From positions 1-64,000 of the forward strand of contig CAZEAP010000012.1 of assembly GCA_964510315.1 (NCBI GenBank): DNA of 64,000 nucleotides, in the 5' to 3' direction. The position numbers and the translations under genes are program-made. Source of the stretch: CAZEAP01 sp964510315 (lineage in GTDB: Bacteria; Planctomycetota; Brocadiia; SM23-32). This document shows positions 1-8,659 of this stretch, piece after piece. Position 1 is the first letter of the stretch; each line of letters begins with the position of its first letter. Below the pieces are notes generated by a model. It saw nothing but the letters and a program-made list of their open reading frames with translations. It searched no databases and was not told where the DNA came from.

Positions 1-836
1 ACCCAGTCCAGCACCCAGTTCTCGGCGCCGTAGTCGCCGTGGTTCTTCAGGTGGTCCCAGACGCCGTAGACGATCTTCAGCAGTTCGTCGCGCACCTCCT
101 CGGTGTCGGCGATGGAGTCCCGGTCCCCGCCCAGTTCGATCCACCAGTAGCCGCACTCCAGGTTGCCCGGCCGGCGGTGGGGCAGGTCGGAGGGGTCTTT
201 GAACTCATAGGCCCAGTCGGGGGGCGTGAAGGGCCGGGGGCCCTCCGTGGGGCGGCCGCAGAACAGGCAGCTCATGCCCATGGTCTTCTCGTCGGGCTCG
301 TCGGGTGCCAGCGACTCCCCGAACTCCTCCTTGCCTTCGCGGCCGCGTCGGGACTCCGCGCCGGCCACGGCGGCCGTGATGCCGTCCCCGGTGCAGTCGG
401 CGAAGAACTCCGCTTCCACCGTGACTTGCTTCTGGGTGGTGAGCTGCCAGCCGGTGACGCTGAGGATGCGACCCTCCCCGGTGCGGGCGCTGTGGCAGGA
501 GCAGTTCAGCAGCGGGCGGAGGTTGGGCTGGGTGGTGAGAGCTTCCCACAACACGGTGTCCCAGACCGAGTAGCTGCGCTGGGGGTTGCGGGCAAGGTTC
601 TCCAACTGGAGTTCCTCCAGTATGCCGGTCTCCCGGGCGTCGGGGCGGCTTCCGTGGCAGCCGGCGCCGGTGATGTGGACGCGGCACTCGCTGGAGGCGT
701 TGCCGCCGGGGACGGGTCGGTCGTGCATGAGGACGGTGTCGACGCCGCAGCGGGCGGCGGCCAGGGCGGCGCAGATGCCCGCCATGCCGCCGCCGATGAC
801 GCAGAATTCGGCCGAGAGCTTCTCTTCGGTGATCAC
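1..836 (-). CDS. FAD-dependent oxidoreductase, C-terminus cut by window edge
   Basis: The minus-strand frame is open from a GTG at 836 to the window edge, about 278 codons. The N-terminus has a dinucleotide-binding fingerprint (VIGGGMAG, residues 13-20) followed by a helix and an acidic strand end, as in the FAD-dependent oxidoreductase family of PF12831 type. The region around residues 100-130 reads as the second FAD-contacting part (AEFFADCTGDG). Substrate is unknown; relatives often sit in carbohydrate or secondary-metabolite loci. The start is supported because the fingerprint begins about 12 residues after it. The family is usually 450-700 aa, so roughly half is missing. Confidence 0.8.
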   Translation of the reverse strand, partial: MITEEKLSAEFCVIGGGMAGICAALAAARCGVDTVLMHDRPVPGGNASSECRVHITGAGCHGSRPDARETGILEELQLENLARNPQRSYSVWDTVLWEALTTQPNLRPLLNCSCHSARTGEGRILSVTGWQLTTQKQVTVEAEFFADCTGDGITAAVAGAESRRGREGKEEFGESLAPDEPDEKTMGMSCLFCGRPTEGPRPFTPPDWAYEFKDPSDLPHRRPGNLECGYWWIELGGDRDSIADTEEVRDELLKIVYGVWDHLKNHGDYGAENWVLDW

Positions 837-1332
837 GGTTGTCCTTCCGGGCAAAGTGCGGGGGCATTCTACCGGCGGAGGGGCGGTCGCTCAAGCCCTC
901 CGACGCAGGGGCGGCCGGGGCGGACGGGATTGTGCTGGCGGAGTGTAGCGCGACCCCGCCGGAGGCGGGCAAGCTGCCGGGTCGCAGTGCCGGGCCATCC
1001 TGGCCCGGTCCTGACTGCGCACGTACCGGGACGATTGCCCGGCAACGCGGTATATCACACGCCGAAGCCCCGCAGGGGCGTGATATGTCGGGCTGTTCCA
1101 GAGCCCGGCGGCACTCCGCCGGCGGGAGTGCTCTTCAAAGGAGTGTAAACTTTGAGATCAAAGTCCGCCTCAGGCAGATCTTGCCCCGGCTTGGACAGTA
1201 GTTGTGGCGGCCGACCGAAAAGAGCCCGCAACGGCGGGGGAGTCATCTCCGGAGGGTTGGAAACCGGGGGGGTGGGCATTGTAAGATACCGGAGCGGCAC
1301 CGAGGAGTTCTAAGCCCTGGATCGAGGTGGTC
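837..1332. other. Intergenic region rich in palindromes
   Basis: About 490 bp between divergently transcribed genes. No frame here looks like protein. Several inverted repeats are visible: CCCGCC-gga-GGCGGG at 955-969, CCGGGCCA-tcc-TGGCCCGG at 990-1008, and an imperfect pair built on ATATCAC around 1050-1085. No T-run follows any of them, so they are not classical terminators. Both flanking genes must be driven from here, but no convincing -35/-10 pair was found. Confidence 0.5.
990..1008. repeat. Perfect 8-bp inverted repeat, 3-nt loop
   Basis: CCGGGCCA (990-997), TCC loop, TGGCCCGG (1001-1008). It could fold as a stable hairpin on either strand. There is no downstream T-tract, so a terminator role is not supported. 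Confidence 0.5.
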
Positions 1333-2448
1333 ATGGGCAAAGAGGCGGTTCACTTGCGAAAAGTGCTGCTGCTGGCTGCACAGATGGAAGCGCGCGGCAC
1401 AAGCGAGTACACTGTTAACCTGGCCAAAGAGCTGCAGGACTCCGAGGTGGAGGTGGCGGTCTTCGGCGTGCCGGGACCGGCCGTCTCGAGGCTGGAGCGC
1501 GAGGGGGTGCCGGTGCGCACCTTCGAGAGCCTGCGCGGCCTGCGGTTCTGGATATCCCGCGGGAATTTCCTGGACGCGCTGGGGGAGCTGGGCCCGCAGA
1601 TCGTGCACGCCCAGAGCTGCCGCGCGGCGCCCGCGCTGAAGTTGCTCAGCCGAAAGACCGAACTGCCCCTCGTGCTGACTATCCACGGCGTCCCCGGCCG
1701 GCTGCGCTCGGTGCGTCGGCTGTCGCGGCGGGTGGACGGCATCGTGGCCACGACCCAGAGCGTGCGGGAGGGCCTGGTGAACCGGTGCCGGGTGGCGCGC
1801 GACACCATCCAGGTCATCCACAACGGCATCGACGTGGAGGAACTTTCCCGCCGAGAGATTCCCCCCATCTTCCAGGCCGAAACTCCCGTGGTCGGCTGCG
1901 TGGGGCCGATCGAGGAGCGGCGGGGCCAGGAGCAGTTCGTCCGTGCCGTCTCCCGGCTGGTCCGCAGCGGGGTGGAAGCCCAGTTCGTGATCGCCGGCCA
2001 GGGGGAGGTCCTGCCCGAGGTGCGGAAACTGGTGGGGCAACTCGGGCTGGAGAGGAGCCTGACCCTGGCCACGGACTTTGCCGCCTACGAGGAGTTCCTG
2101 GGTGCGCTGGACATCGTGGTGCAGAGTTCGCTGGTGGACGTCTCCGGCTTCAGCATACTGGAGGCGATGGGCCACGGGCGGCCGGTGGTGGCTTTCAACA
2201 CGGGCACCGCCTGCGAGATGATAGAGGAGGGGAAGACCGGCCTGCTGGTGCCGAAGGGCAAGGAGGAGGCGCTCGCTGATGCCATCCGGCGCCTCATAAC
2301 CGACACTGAACTGGCGCGGCGCATGGGGCAAAACGCCAGGGAGAGCGTTCGGGAGAAGTTCAACATCCGCAACATCGCCCGGAAGACGCTGCAGTTCTAC
2401 GCGGGGATACTCTCCGAGACCGCCGCCGCTTCGGGGGGCCGGGGATGA
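1333..2448 (+). CDS. Glycosyltransferase family 4
   Basis: A 371-aa GT-B protein. The N-terminal half has the acceptor-domain opening (KVLLLAAQMEARGTSEYT) and the HNGID motif at the domain boundary near residue 166. The C-terminal half carries the GT4 nucleotide-sugar site, with a Glu in FSILEAMGHGRPVV and the EEGKTGLLVP loop. It presumably transfers a sugar from a nucleotide-sugar donor onto a surface glycan or lipid at the inner membrane; donor and acceptor cannot be read. ATG 1333 is preferred over an in-frame GTG at 1327. Its stop overlaps the start of the pseudouridine synthase gene by 4 bp, so the two are probably translationally coupled despite unrelated functions. Confidence 0.9.
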   Translation: MGKEAVHLRKVLLLAAQMEARGTSEYTVNLAKELQDSEVEVAVFGVPGPAVSRLEREGVPVRTFESLRGLRFWISRGNFLDALGELGPQIVHAQSCRAAPALKLLSRKTELPLVLTIHGVPGRLRSVRRLSRRVDGIVATTQSVREGLVNRCRVARDTIQVIHNGIDVEELSRREIPPIFQAETPVVGCVGPIEERRGQEQFVRAVSRLVRSGVEAQFVIAGQGEVLPEVRKLVGQLGLERSLTLATDFAAYEEFLGALDIVVQSSLVDVSGFSILEAMGHGRPVVAFNTGTACEMIEEGKTGLLVPKGKEEALADAIRRLITDTELARRMGQNARESVREKFNIRNIARKTLQFYAGILSETAAASGGRG

Positions 2449-3458
2449 GCGGTGAGGCGCCGAACGATGCGTCCGGGTCGGACGCCCCGGAGGTCAAACG
2501 CTACGAACTCACCATCAAGGGGGGAGGTGAGGACGGTCGCCTGGATGCTTATCTCGCCGCGCGTTTCCCGAACTACTCCCGCAACTTCATCCAGCGGCTC
2601 ATCAAGGACGGGGCCATCCGCGTGAACGGCCGACAGGTCAAGCCCTCCTACACCCCCTCTCGGGGTGACGAGGTGCTGGCGCTGGTTCCGGTGCGGCCCA
2701 GCGAGGAGGTACCCCCCGAGGATATTCCGCTGGACATCATCTACGAGGACCGCTGGCTGGTGGTGGTCAACAAGCCGCCCAACCTGGTGGTCCACCCCTC
2801 GCGGGGCCACCAGACCGGCACGCTGGTCAACGCGCTGGTGCATCATTTCGCGGAACTCAGCGACTACTCCGGCCCGCTCCGCCCCGGGATCGTGCACCGG
2901 CTGGACCGGGACACCACCGGCGTCATCCTGGTCATCAAGGACGCGGGCGTCCACCAGGAGATCGCGCGGCAGTTCGAGGAGCGGGAAACCCGGAAGGAAT
3001 ACGCCGCCGTGTGCGAGGGCGTCGTGGAGTTGGACGCCGACCTGATCGACGCCCCCATCGGCAAGCACAGTCGCGACCGGCGGCGGATGGCCGTCGGCGG
3101 CCAGAACGCCAGGGACGCCCGGACCGTCTACCGGGTGCGGGAACGGCATGGGAAGTTCAGCGTGGTGGCGTGCTTCCCCGAGACGGGGCGAACCCACCAG
3201 ATACGGGTTCATCTGCGCCATGTCGGGCATCCGATCGTGGCCGACCGGCTCTACGGGCATCGGAAAGCCCTCTACATGTCGGACCTCACCGGCGCCGAAC
3301 ATCCCCCCGACGAGCGGCCTTTGATCGGTCGGCAGGCGCTGCACGCGCGGCGGCTCACGATCTACCACCCGGCAGCGGGGCGGGAGATGACTTTCGAGGC
3401 ACCGCTCCCGGCGGACATGCGGCGGCTGATCGAGGCGTTGCGTGAGCAGGGGGGATAG
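2445..3458 (+). CDS. RluA/RluD-family 23S rRNA pseudouridine synthase
   Basis: 337 aa. An S4 RNA-binding domain (about residues 18-80) is followed by the pseudouridine synthase domain with the signature HRLDRDTTG at 151-159; Asp154 is the expected nucleophile. The KPPNLVVHPSRGH segment (110-122) and GRTHQIRVHLRHVGHPI also match the family. It isomerises specific uridines in rRNA, most likely in large-subunit helix 69 if it is a true RluD; specificity cannot be proved from sequence. The start ATG lies in the ATGA overlap with the glycosyltransferase stop. It ends 3 bp before the convergent DUF151 gene with no terminator between. Confidence 0.93.
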   Translation: MSGEAPNDASGSDAPEVKRYELTIKGGGEDGRLDAYLAARFPNYSRNFIQRLIKDGAIRVNGRQVKPSYTPSRGDEVLALVPVRPSEEVPPEDIPLDIIYEDRWLVVVNKPPNLVVHPSRGHQTGTLVNALVHHFAELSDYSGPLRPGIVHRLDRDTTGVILVIKDAGVHQEIARQFEERETRKEYAAVCEGVVELDADLIDAPIGKHSRDRRRMAVGGQNARDARTVYRVRERHGKFSVVACFPETGRTHQIRVHLRHVGHPIVADRLYGHRKALYMSDLTGAEHPPDERPLIGRQALHARRLTIYHPAAGREMTFEAPLPADMRRLIEALREQGG

Positions 3459-3461
3459 AGC

Positions 3462-3869
3462 TTACTGGAAGTGCTGGGACGCCTCCGCCAGGACATCTTC
3501 TTCGACGAAGATATCGGCGTCCTTCTGGACGGCCAGCGCCATCGCATCGCTGGGACGGGTGTCGACGTCGTAGGTTCTGCCGTTCTGCTTCAGGATAAGC
3601 CGCCCGTAGAAGGTGTCGTTGCGCAGGTCGTTGACGATTATCCGCTCCAGCGTCACGTCGAGTTCGTCCAGCACGTTGCCGAACAGCTCGTGAGTCAGGG
3701 GCCGGGGAGGGGGCGTGTTGTTGACCGTCCGGCTGATGGCCCAGACCTCCCAGAATCCGATAACGATCGCCATCTTCCGCTCGCCCTCCTTCTCTTTGAG
3801 AATGACGAGCTGGCGATCCTGTGTCTCGCTCATCACGAGACGGTGCATTTCGCATTCGACAAGGGGCAT
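3462..3869 (-). CDS. Bifunctional nuclease family protein (DUF151)
   Basis: 135 aa, the whole DUF151/BFN fold. The LKEKEGERKMAIVIG strand, the TVNNTPPPRPLTHEL segment, and the family hallmark RPSDAMALAVQ are all present. Characterised members (plant BFN1, mycobacterial and Thermotoga homologues) are described as nucleases or stress-related proteins; the physiological role in bacteria is unsettled. It is monocistronic, convergent with the pseudouridine synthase and divergent from the GH2 gene. Confidence 0.88.
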   Translation of the reverse strand: MPLVECEMHRLVMSETQDRQLVILKEKEGERKMAIVIGFWEVWAISRTVNNTPPPRPLTHELFGNVLDELDVTLERIIVNDLRNDTFYGRLILKQNGRTYDVDTRPSDAMALAVQKDADIFVEEDVLAEASQHFQ

Positions 3870-3931
3870 CGAGCGCTCTCCATTTCTGCGTTTTCCGGCT
3901 TTTCTGCATTGTAGTCCCGGGTCAGCGCCGC

Positions 3932-3959
3932 GTCAACGCCGGTGCCCGTCGGCGTTGAC
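3932..3959. promoter_or_regulatory. Inverted repeat (candidate operator) overlapping the GH2 promoter
   Basis: Perfect 9-bp arms GTCAACGCC (3932-3940) and GGCGTTGAC (3951-3959) with a 10-bp centre. The right arm covers five of the six bases of the -35 hexamer of the downstream promoter, so a protein bound here would block polymerase. The spacing puts both arms on one DNA face. The cognate regulator is not in the window. Confidence 0.5.
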
Positions 3960-3983
3960 ATAATTGGGACCTTTTCGTAGAGT
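3955..3983 (+). promoter_or_regulatory. Sigma70-type promoter for the GH2 gene
   Basis: TTGACA (3955-3960), 17-bp spacer, TAGAGT (3978-3983). It predicts transcription starting near 3990, leaving a leader of about 34 nt before ATG 4024. The -35 is a full consensus match and the -10 matches 4 of 6. Confidence 0.65.
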
Positions 3984-4023
3984 ACAGCCCGGGCACATCC
4001 GATCGAGAAGAAAGGGAAATTCC

Positions 4024-5772
4024 ATGCAGCAGATTCCTCGGCCCGAGCACCCTCGGCCCGACCTGCGCAGGGACGACCGCTGGTGGCTGAACCTGAACGG
4101 GCGGTGGCAGTTCGAGATCGACCCCGGCGTCTCCGGTCAGGAGCGGGGCTACCGGTCCGGCCGGGAACTGGACTCCCACATAATCGTGCCGTTCTGCCCC
4201 GAAAGCGGCCTCTCGGGCGTCGCCGAGACGGACTTTCTGAACTCCGTCTGGTACCGGCGTTTCTTTTCGGTGCCGGACAGCTGGAACGGTCGGCGGGTGC
4301 TCTTGCACGTCGGAGCCTGTGACTACGCGGCCACCGTCTGGTTGAACGGCCGGAAAGTGGCGGAGCACGAGGGCGGCTACACCCCGTTCACCGCGGACCT
4401 GACGGACCGCCTGGACGGGGACGGCCGCGACGAACTGGTCATCCGCGCCGTGGACCCCATTCGCAATGACCGCATACCCCGGGGCAAACAGTGTCCCTCC
4501 TACCACTCTCACGGATGCCTCTACACCAGGACGACCGGCATCTGGCAGACGGTCTGGCTGGAGGCGGTGCCCGCGACGCACGTGCGCTCCCTCCGGGTGC
4601 TGCCCGACCTGCGGCGCGGTGCGTTCAGCGTGCTGGTGGACATCGCCTCGGGTGAGCGCTACAGCGGCAGCGTTCGGGCGCTGGCCGATGGCGAGCCGGT
4701 GGCCTCGGCCGAGCTGGGCGGGGCCGGTGCCGGCGCCTCGTGGGTCGAGCTTAAGCTGAACGAAACCCGCCCGTGGTCCCCCTCCGATCCATTCCTCTAT
4801 CGCATCGAGGTGGAGCTGGAAGGTGAGGGCGGCCGGGACGTGGTCGTCACGTGGGGCGGACTTCGGGAGTTCCGCACCGAGGGCAGGCGATTCCTGCTCA
4901 ACGGCGAACCGGTCTTTCTGCGGACGGTCCTGGACCAGGGATTCTACCCGGACGGTATCTACACCGCGCCGTCAAAAGATGCGCTGGAGGGGGACGTGGA
5001 GGCGGCCATGGAGTTGGGCTTCGACGGCGCTCGCCTTCATCAGAAGGTCTTCGAGCCGTTGTTCCTGCACCACTGCGACCGGAAGGGCTACCTGGTCTGG
5101 GGCGAGTTCCCGGACTGGGGTCACCCGCTGGACGAACCGGCGTTCGTGCACGCCATGCTCGACCAGTGGACCGAGGTACTCCTGCGCGACATGGGCCATC
5201 CGGCCCTCATCGGCTGGTGTCCCCTCAACGAGAGCGGCGAGGCCGACCGGGCGCCCTGGGGAGAATGGCTCACCCGCCGGCTTTACCGGTTGACCAAAAC
5301 CCTCGATCCCACCCGGCCGGTCATCGATGCTTCCGGCTGGTTTCACTTCGTGACGGACGTCTGGGACACCCACAACTACGAGCAGGCCCCGGATGCATTC
5401 GCGGCGGCCTTTGAGCCATTGTCCCGGGGCGACTACGGGGCCGCCCACAACGTGGTTGACCGCCAGCTTCCCTACCGGGGGCGGCGGCCCTACTTCGTCA
5501 GCGAGTTCGGCGGGATGGGGTGGCCGCCGCAGGGGAACGGCGCCGAGGGCTGGGGCTACGGGAACGCGCCGGGCTCGGAGGAGGAGTTTATGGGGCGTCT
5601 CCGCGCACTGGTGGGGGCGTTGCTGGAGAACCCCGGGGTCGCCGGCTTCTGTTACACCCAGCTCACCGACGTCGAGCAGGAAATCAACGGGCTGATGTAC
5701 TACGACCGTCGGCCGAAGTTTGCCCCGGACGCCGTGGCCGAGATACTGCGGCAGGAGGCGGCGCTGCCATGA
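4024..5772 (+). CDS. Glycoside hydrolase family 2 (beta-galactosidase/glucuronidase-like)
   Basis: 582 aa in the classic GH2 order: N-terminal jelly-roll (about 15-180, GRWQFEIDPG, VWLNGRKVAEHEGGYTPF), Ig-like domain (185-285) and TIM barrel (290-580). The acid/base Glu is E403 in CPLNESGE and the likely nucleophile E494 in FVSEFGGMGW. No signal peptide is seen, so it is probably cytoplasmic and cleaves imported beta-linked oligosaccharides; the sugar is unknown. ATG 4024 follows AAGAAAGGGAAA; a longer in-frame TTG at 3964 falls inside the promoter spacer and is rejected. Its stop overlaps the start of the next gene (ATGA). Confidence 0.92.
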   Translation: MQQIPRPEHPRPDLRRDDRWWLNLNGRWQFEIDPGVSGQERGYRSGRELDSHIIVPFCPESGLSGVAETDFLNSVWYRRFFSVPDSWNGRRVLLHVGACDYAATVWLNGRKVAEHEGGYTPFTADLTDRLDGDGRDELVIRAVDPIRNDRIPRGKQCPSYHSHGCLYTRTTGIWQTVWLEAVPATHVRSLRVLPDLRRGAFSVLVDIASGERYSGSVRALADGEPVASAELGGAGAGASWVELKLNETRPWSPSDPFLYRIEVELEGEGGRDVVVTWGGLREFRTEGRRFLLNGEPVFLRTVLDQGFYPDGIYTAPSKDALEGDVEAAMELGFDGARLHQKVFEPLFLHHCDRKGYLVWGEFPDWGHPLDEPAFVHAMLDQWTEVLLRDMGHPALIGWCPLNESGEADRAPWGEWLTRRLYRLTKTLDPTRPVIDASGWFHFVTDVWDTHNYEQAPDAFAAAFEPLSRGDYGAAHNVVDRQLPYRGRRPYFVSEFGGMGWPPQGNGAEGWGYGNAPGSEEEFMGRLRALVGALLENPGVAGFCYTQLTDVEQEINGLMYYDRRPKFAPDAVAEILRQEAALP

Positions 5773-8237
5773 GAGCCGATGCTCTCGGCCTTTGCCTCCC
5801 GGGGCTCCTGCTGGCAGCGCTGTGGGGCTGCGGTGCGCCGCCCCGAACCGAGGTTCCGCCCACCGGACTTCCTCCGGTCCTGGAACTCGCCGCGGAGAGC
5901 CGCGCTCTGCGGATGGGGCCGGGCGCGCCCCGCCCGGCCGGGCCGGGTGCGGAGGCCCTGCCCGGCGACATCCTTCTGGAGAACGCCGTTGCACGGTTCG
6001 TAGTTGCCTCCGCCGAGCGCACGGGGGGAGACGGTCCGGCCGGATGCCTGCTGGACGCCGCCCTGCAGGGCGGGGAAGACAGGATGCGCCGGCTTTGTGC
6101 GCTCCTGGGAGCGCCCACTCGCTCCCGCCCGGTCTATCGAAGAGTGACCATCGAGGAGGTCGGCGGGTTGGGGAAGGACGCCGTAGCTGTGGCCGAAGGG
6201 CACATGTGTGGAGCGCCGGACGTGAGGGTTCGCACGGTTTACCGGCTGCCGCCGGACTCGCTCGCCCTCCGTGTGAAGACAACCGTGGAGAACAACTCCG
6301 GGCGCGGGCTGCGGCAATTCGACTTCGCGGACGTGCTCTGTCACGGACGGACCTTCCGGTTCGCCCCCGGGGCCGGGGTCTTCCCCACGGGGCGCAGCGC
6401 GTCCTCCCGCTGGATGGCTTTTTTCCACGGTGATTTCACCTGGGGTCTCGTCACCGATGCGGAGGAACCGTTCACCGGCGAACACGGCGCGGGGGAGTCG
6501 GTTCTGCACTACGCGTCAGTGGACATTCCGCCCGGCGAAACCGCCTCTTACAGTCGGCGGGTGCGGGTGGCTTTCGGTGGTCCCCTCGCGCTGTGGCGGG
6601 CCCTGTATTCCTCCGAAAAGCGGACGGAAGGCAGGTTGGAAATAGCCTTCCGCGACATCGCGACCGGCCGCCCGGTCCGGCCCGTGCTCGTGGAGTTCAC
6701 TCCCCTGGACGGGCGCTCGCCGTTTGTAACCCTCCAAGAGGAGGGAAAGGCGGAGCTGAGGCTTCCGTCGGGCGACTATCGCGCCGTGGCCCGATCGCCG
6801 GGCCGGGCGCCGCTCGGCCCCGTTCCGCTCAGCATTGCCGGGGGGGCTCGTCACGTCGTGGAGCTGAAGCTCTCGCCCCCTGCGGAGGTGGTCGTAACGG
6901 TGCGCTCGACCGACGAAGGGTCGCCCCGGCCCGCATGGGGACGCGTGGAGGCGCGCCGGCTCGAGGCCGGTGAGCTGCGGTCGAAGGGTGGGCCCCCCTT
7001 CGAGTCACCATGGTCGGCGGTGGCATTGACCGAGGGGCTGGCCGAGGAGACGGTTCCCCTGGAGGGGGGACGGACGAAGCGGCGTCGGCGTTACCTTCTG
7101 AGCGCTTCGAAGGGCCCCCTTTACGACTGTCCCACGGCACGGGTGCCGGCCGTGCCGGGGGAGACTCTGAGTTTCTCCCCCGTGCTCAAGCAGGTGGCGG
7201 ACCCGGGTGCCTACGTGGCGGTGGACTTCCGGCAGCACACCGACGCCAGTCCGGACTCCCCCCTCGGACTTTCCGAGCGGGCCGCCCTGAACGCCTCCGA
7301 GGGTCTGCAGGGCAGCGTTCTGGCCGATTCCACCTGGGTCGGCGGTGGGGGCGCACCGATCCCCTTTGCCGATGGGGCAATGGTCCCGGCCCGCCGGTTC
7401 CGCCGTCGGACCGTCGGTTCTTTTACCATCTTTCCGGTCCGCCAGGACCCCGAAAGGTGGGCTGAGTTCGCCCGGACCACTTTCGGCAACCCGTCCGGCG
7501 GGGACATCCTGCAGACGCTCCGACAGTTGTTCCCCGGAAGCTTCATCCAGATCAACTCACCCCTCGATGAGCGATGGGGGTTCCTGGCGTCCGGAGGGGA
7601 CCTGACGGGGATGCCCTTTGACGCACTGGAAATCCTCAGCGGGACGAACGTGGCGGCGGCGCGCAGGCTGCTCCCGAGGTGGTTCGAGTGCCTCAACGCG
7701 GGCCGGAGGATAGTTGCGACGGGCGGTTCGGGCTCGCGCGCTCTGCGCGGAGTGCGCGCCGGAGTGGCGCGAACCTGGGTGCACTGCCCTTCGGCCGGCG
7801 ACGTGCCTTCGGCCGGGGAGTTGCAGGAGGCACTTCTCCGCCTCAAGGACGAACCCAACGCCGTGGTGACCAACGGCCCCTTCATCGAGGCCACGCTGGG
7901 CGGCGAGACGGTCGGGTCCCTGCAGACCGTCGAAGAAGACACCGTCCGGCTGGAGCTGAGGGTGCTGTGTGCCCCGTGGGTGGACGCAAGCTGGGGCCGC
8001 ATATACCGGAACGGGGAATTGGTCAAGGAGTTCGCCATCCCGCCGGCCTCCCGGCCGGTGCGCGCGGAGCGCAGCTTTGACCTGAGAATCGACGGGGACT
8101 GCTGGTTCGTCGTGGAGGTTCAGGGCGAAAAGCCTATGCATCCGGTCTATGTCGGCGAAGACTCCCCCACGCCCTGGGCGGTCACGAACCCCTTCTGGGT
8201 CGACGCAGACGGCGACGGTCTCGTCCGCCCGGACTGA
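5769..8237 (+). CDS. Lipoprotein with degenerate CehA/McbA-type (PHP-like) domain
   Basis: 822 aa. The N-terminus is a lipoprotein signal (GLLLAALWGCGAP). Residues around 480-720 follow the layout of the CehA/McbA family of PHP-like metallohydrolases, but the metal ligands are replaced: the DxHxH-type motif reads DFRQH (486-490), the TDH motif reads ADS (519-521) and the SDSH motif reads SGSR (654-657). Framework parts such as SPDSPLGLSERAALNASEG and VVTNGPFIEATLGG are kept. It is therefore probably a non-catalytic, sugar- or ligand-binding relative. It is translationally coupled to the GH2 gene by a 4-bp overlap, which suggests a shared glycan-related task at the cell surface. The family call is by eye. 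Confidence 0.7.
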   Translation: MRADALGLCLPGLLLAALWGCGAPPRTEVPPTGLPPVLELAAESRALRMGPGAPRPAGPGAEALPGDILLENAVARFVVASAERTGGDGPAGCLLDAALQGGEDRMRRLCALLGAPTRSRPVYRRVTIEEVGGLGKDAVAVAEGHMCGAPDVRVRTVYRLPPDSLALRVKTTVENNSGRGLRQFDFADVLCHGRTFRFAPGAGVFPTGRSASSRWMAFFHGDFTWGLVTDAEEPFTGEHGAGESVLHYASVDIPPGETASYSRRVRVAFGGPLALWRALYSSEKRTEGRLEIAFRDIATGRPVRPVLVEFTPLDGRSPFVTLQEEGKAELRLPSGDYRAVARSPGRAPLGPVPLSIAGGARHVVELKLSPPAEVVVTVRSTDEGSPRPAWGRVEARRLEAGELRSKGGPPFESPWSAVALTEGLAEETVPLEGGRTKRRRRYLLSASKGPLYDCPTARVPAVPGETLSFSPVLKQVADPGAYVAVDFRQHTDASPDSPLGLSERAALNASEGLQGSVLADSTWVGGGGAPIPFADGAMVPARRFRRRTVGSFTIFPVRQDPERWAEFARTTFGNPSGGDILQTLRQLFPGSFIQINSPLDERWGFLASGGDLTGMPFDALEILSGTNVAAARRLLPRWFECLNAGRRIVATGGSGSRALRGVRAGVARTWVHCPSAGDVPSAGELQEALLRLKDEPNAVVTNGPFIEATLGGETVGSLQTVEEDTVRLELRVLCAPWVDASWGRIYRNGELVKEFAIPPASRPVRAERSFDLRIDGDCWFVVEVQGEKPMHPVYVGEDSPTPWAVTNPFWVDADGDGLVRPD

Positions 8238-8659
8238 GCATTTTCCCCCGCCACGCGTGCTGAGTTCTTCGCGTTTCGGCCGTGGGCTCTGTAGCGAGCA
8301 TCCGCCGGGAGCTGAATCGGGTCGGGCCTCCACACCGGCATGCTGGGGCGCCTTACCTTTGCTACTCTGGCGAAGTAGCCTTCGCTGCGAAGCACGAGCA
8401 GGCGCCGACGGCATCTCGTTTTTCCGTCGCGCCGCACTTTCGCGCCATTTGTGAATGCCGCAGCCAACAGGCGGAAGCGTCGGCCCGGCGCGAGTGTCAT
8501 TCTGCTGAGCGGCCGGCGGTCAGCGCCTGCCGAAACGAAAAGCCCGGCGGCCGGATATCCTTGCAAACTCGGGTTGAGCCCTTCAGAATATGTGCTCGTA
8601 CGGCCGCGAGGTCGGCCGGCATGCCTTTGCGTTCAGTCACACACTTCAGGAGAAGGTCC
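8238..8659. other. Long leader/intergenic region upstream of ilvC
   Basis: 422 bp with no protein-like frame. Two adjacent hairpins stand out: GCTACT-ctggcga-AGTAGC (8361-8379) and CTTCG-ctg-CGAAG (8380-8392). The first loop and the second stem can also pair alternatively (GCGAAG with CTTCGC), which would let the region switch structures. T-box consensus elements were looked for and not found. The Shine-Dalgarno for ilvC (AGGAGAAGG) lies at 8648-8656. Confidence 0.4.

Noticed and set aside
39..1148. A 369-codon plus-strand frame over the first kilobase.
   Set aside because: It is a high-GC shadow of the minus-strand FAD oxidoreductase, with low-complexity Ala/Gly/Arg composition and no family motif; it also runs into the palindromic gap.
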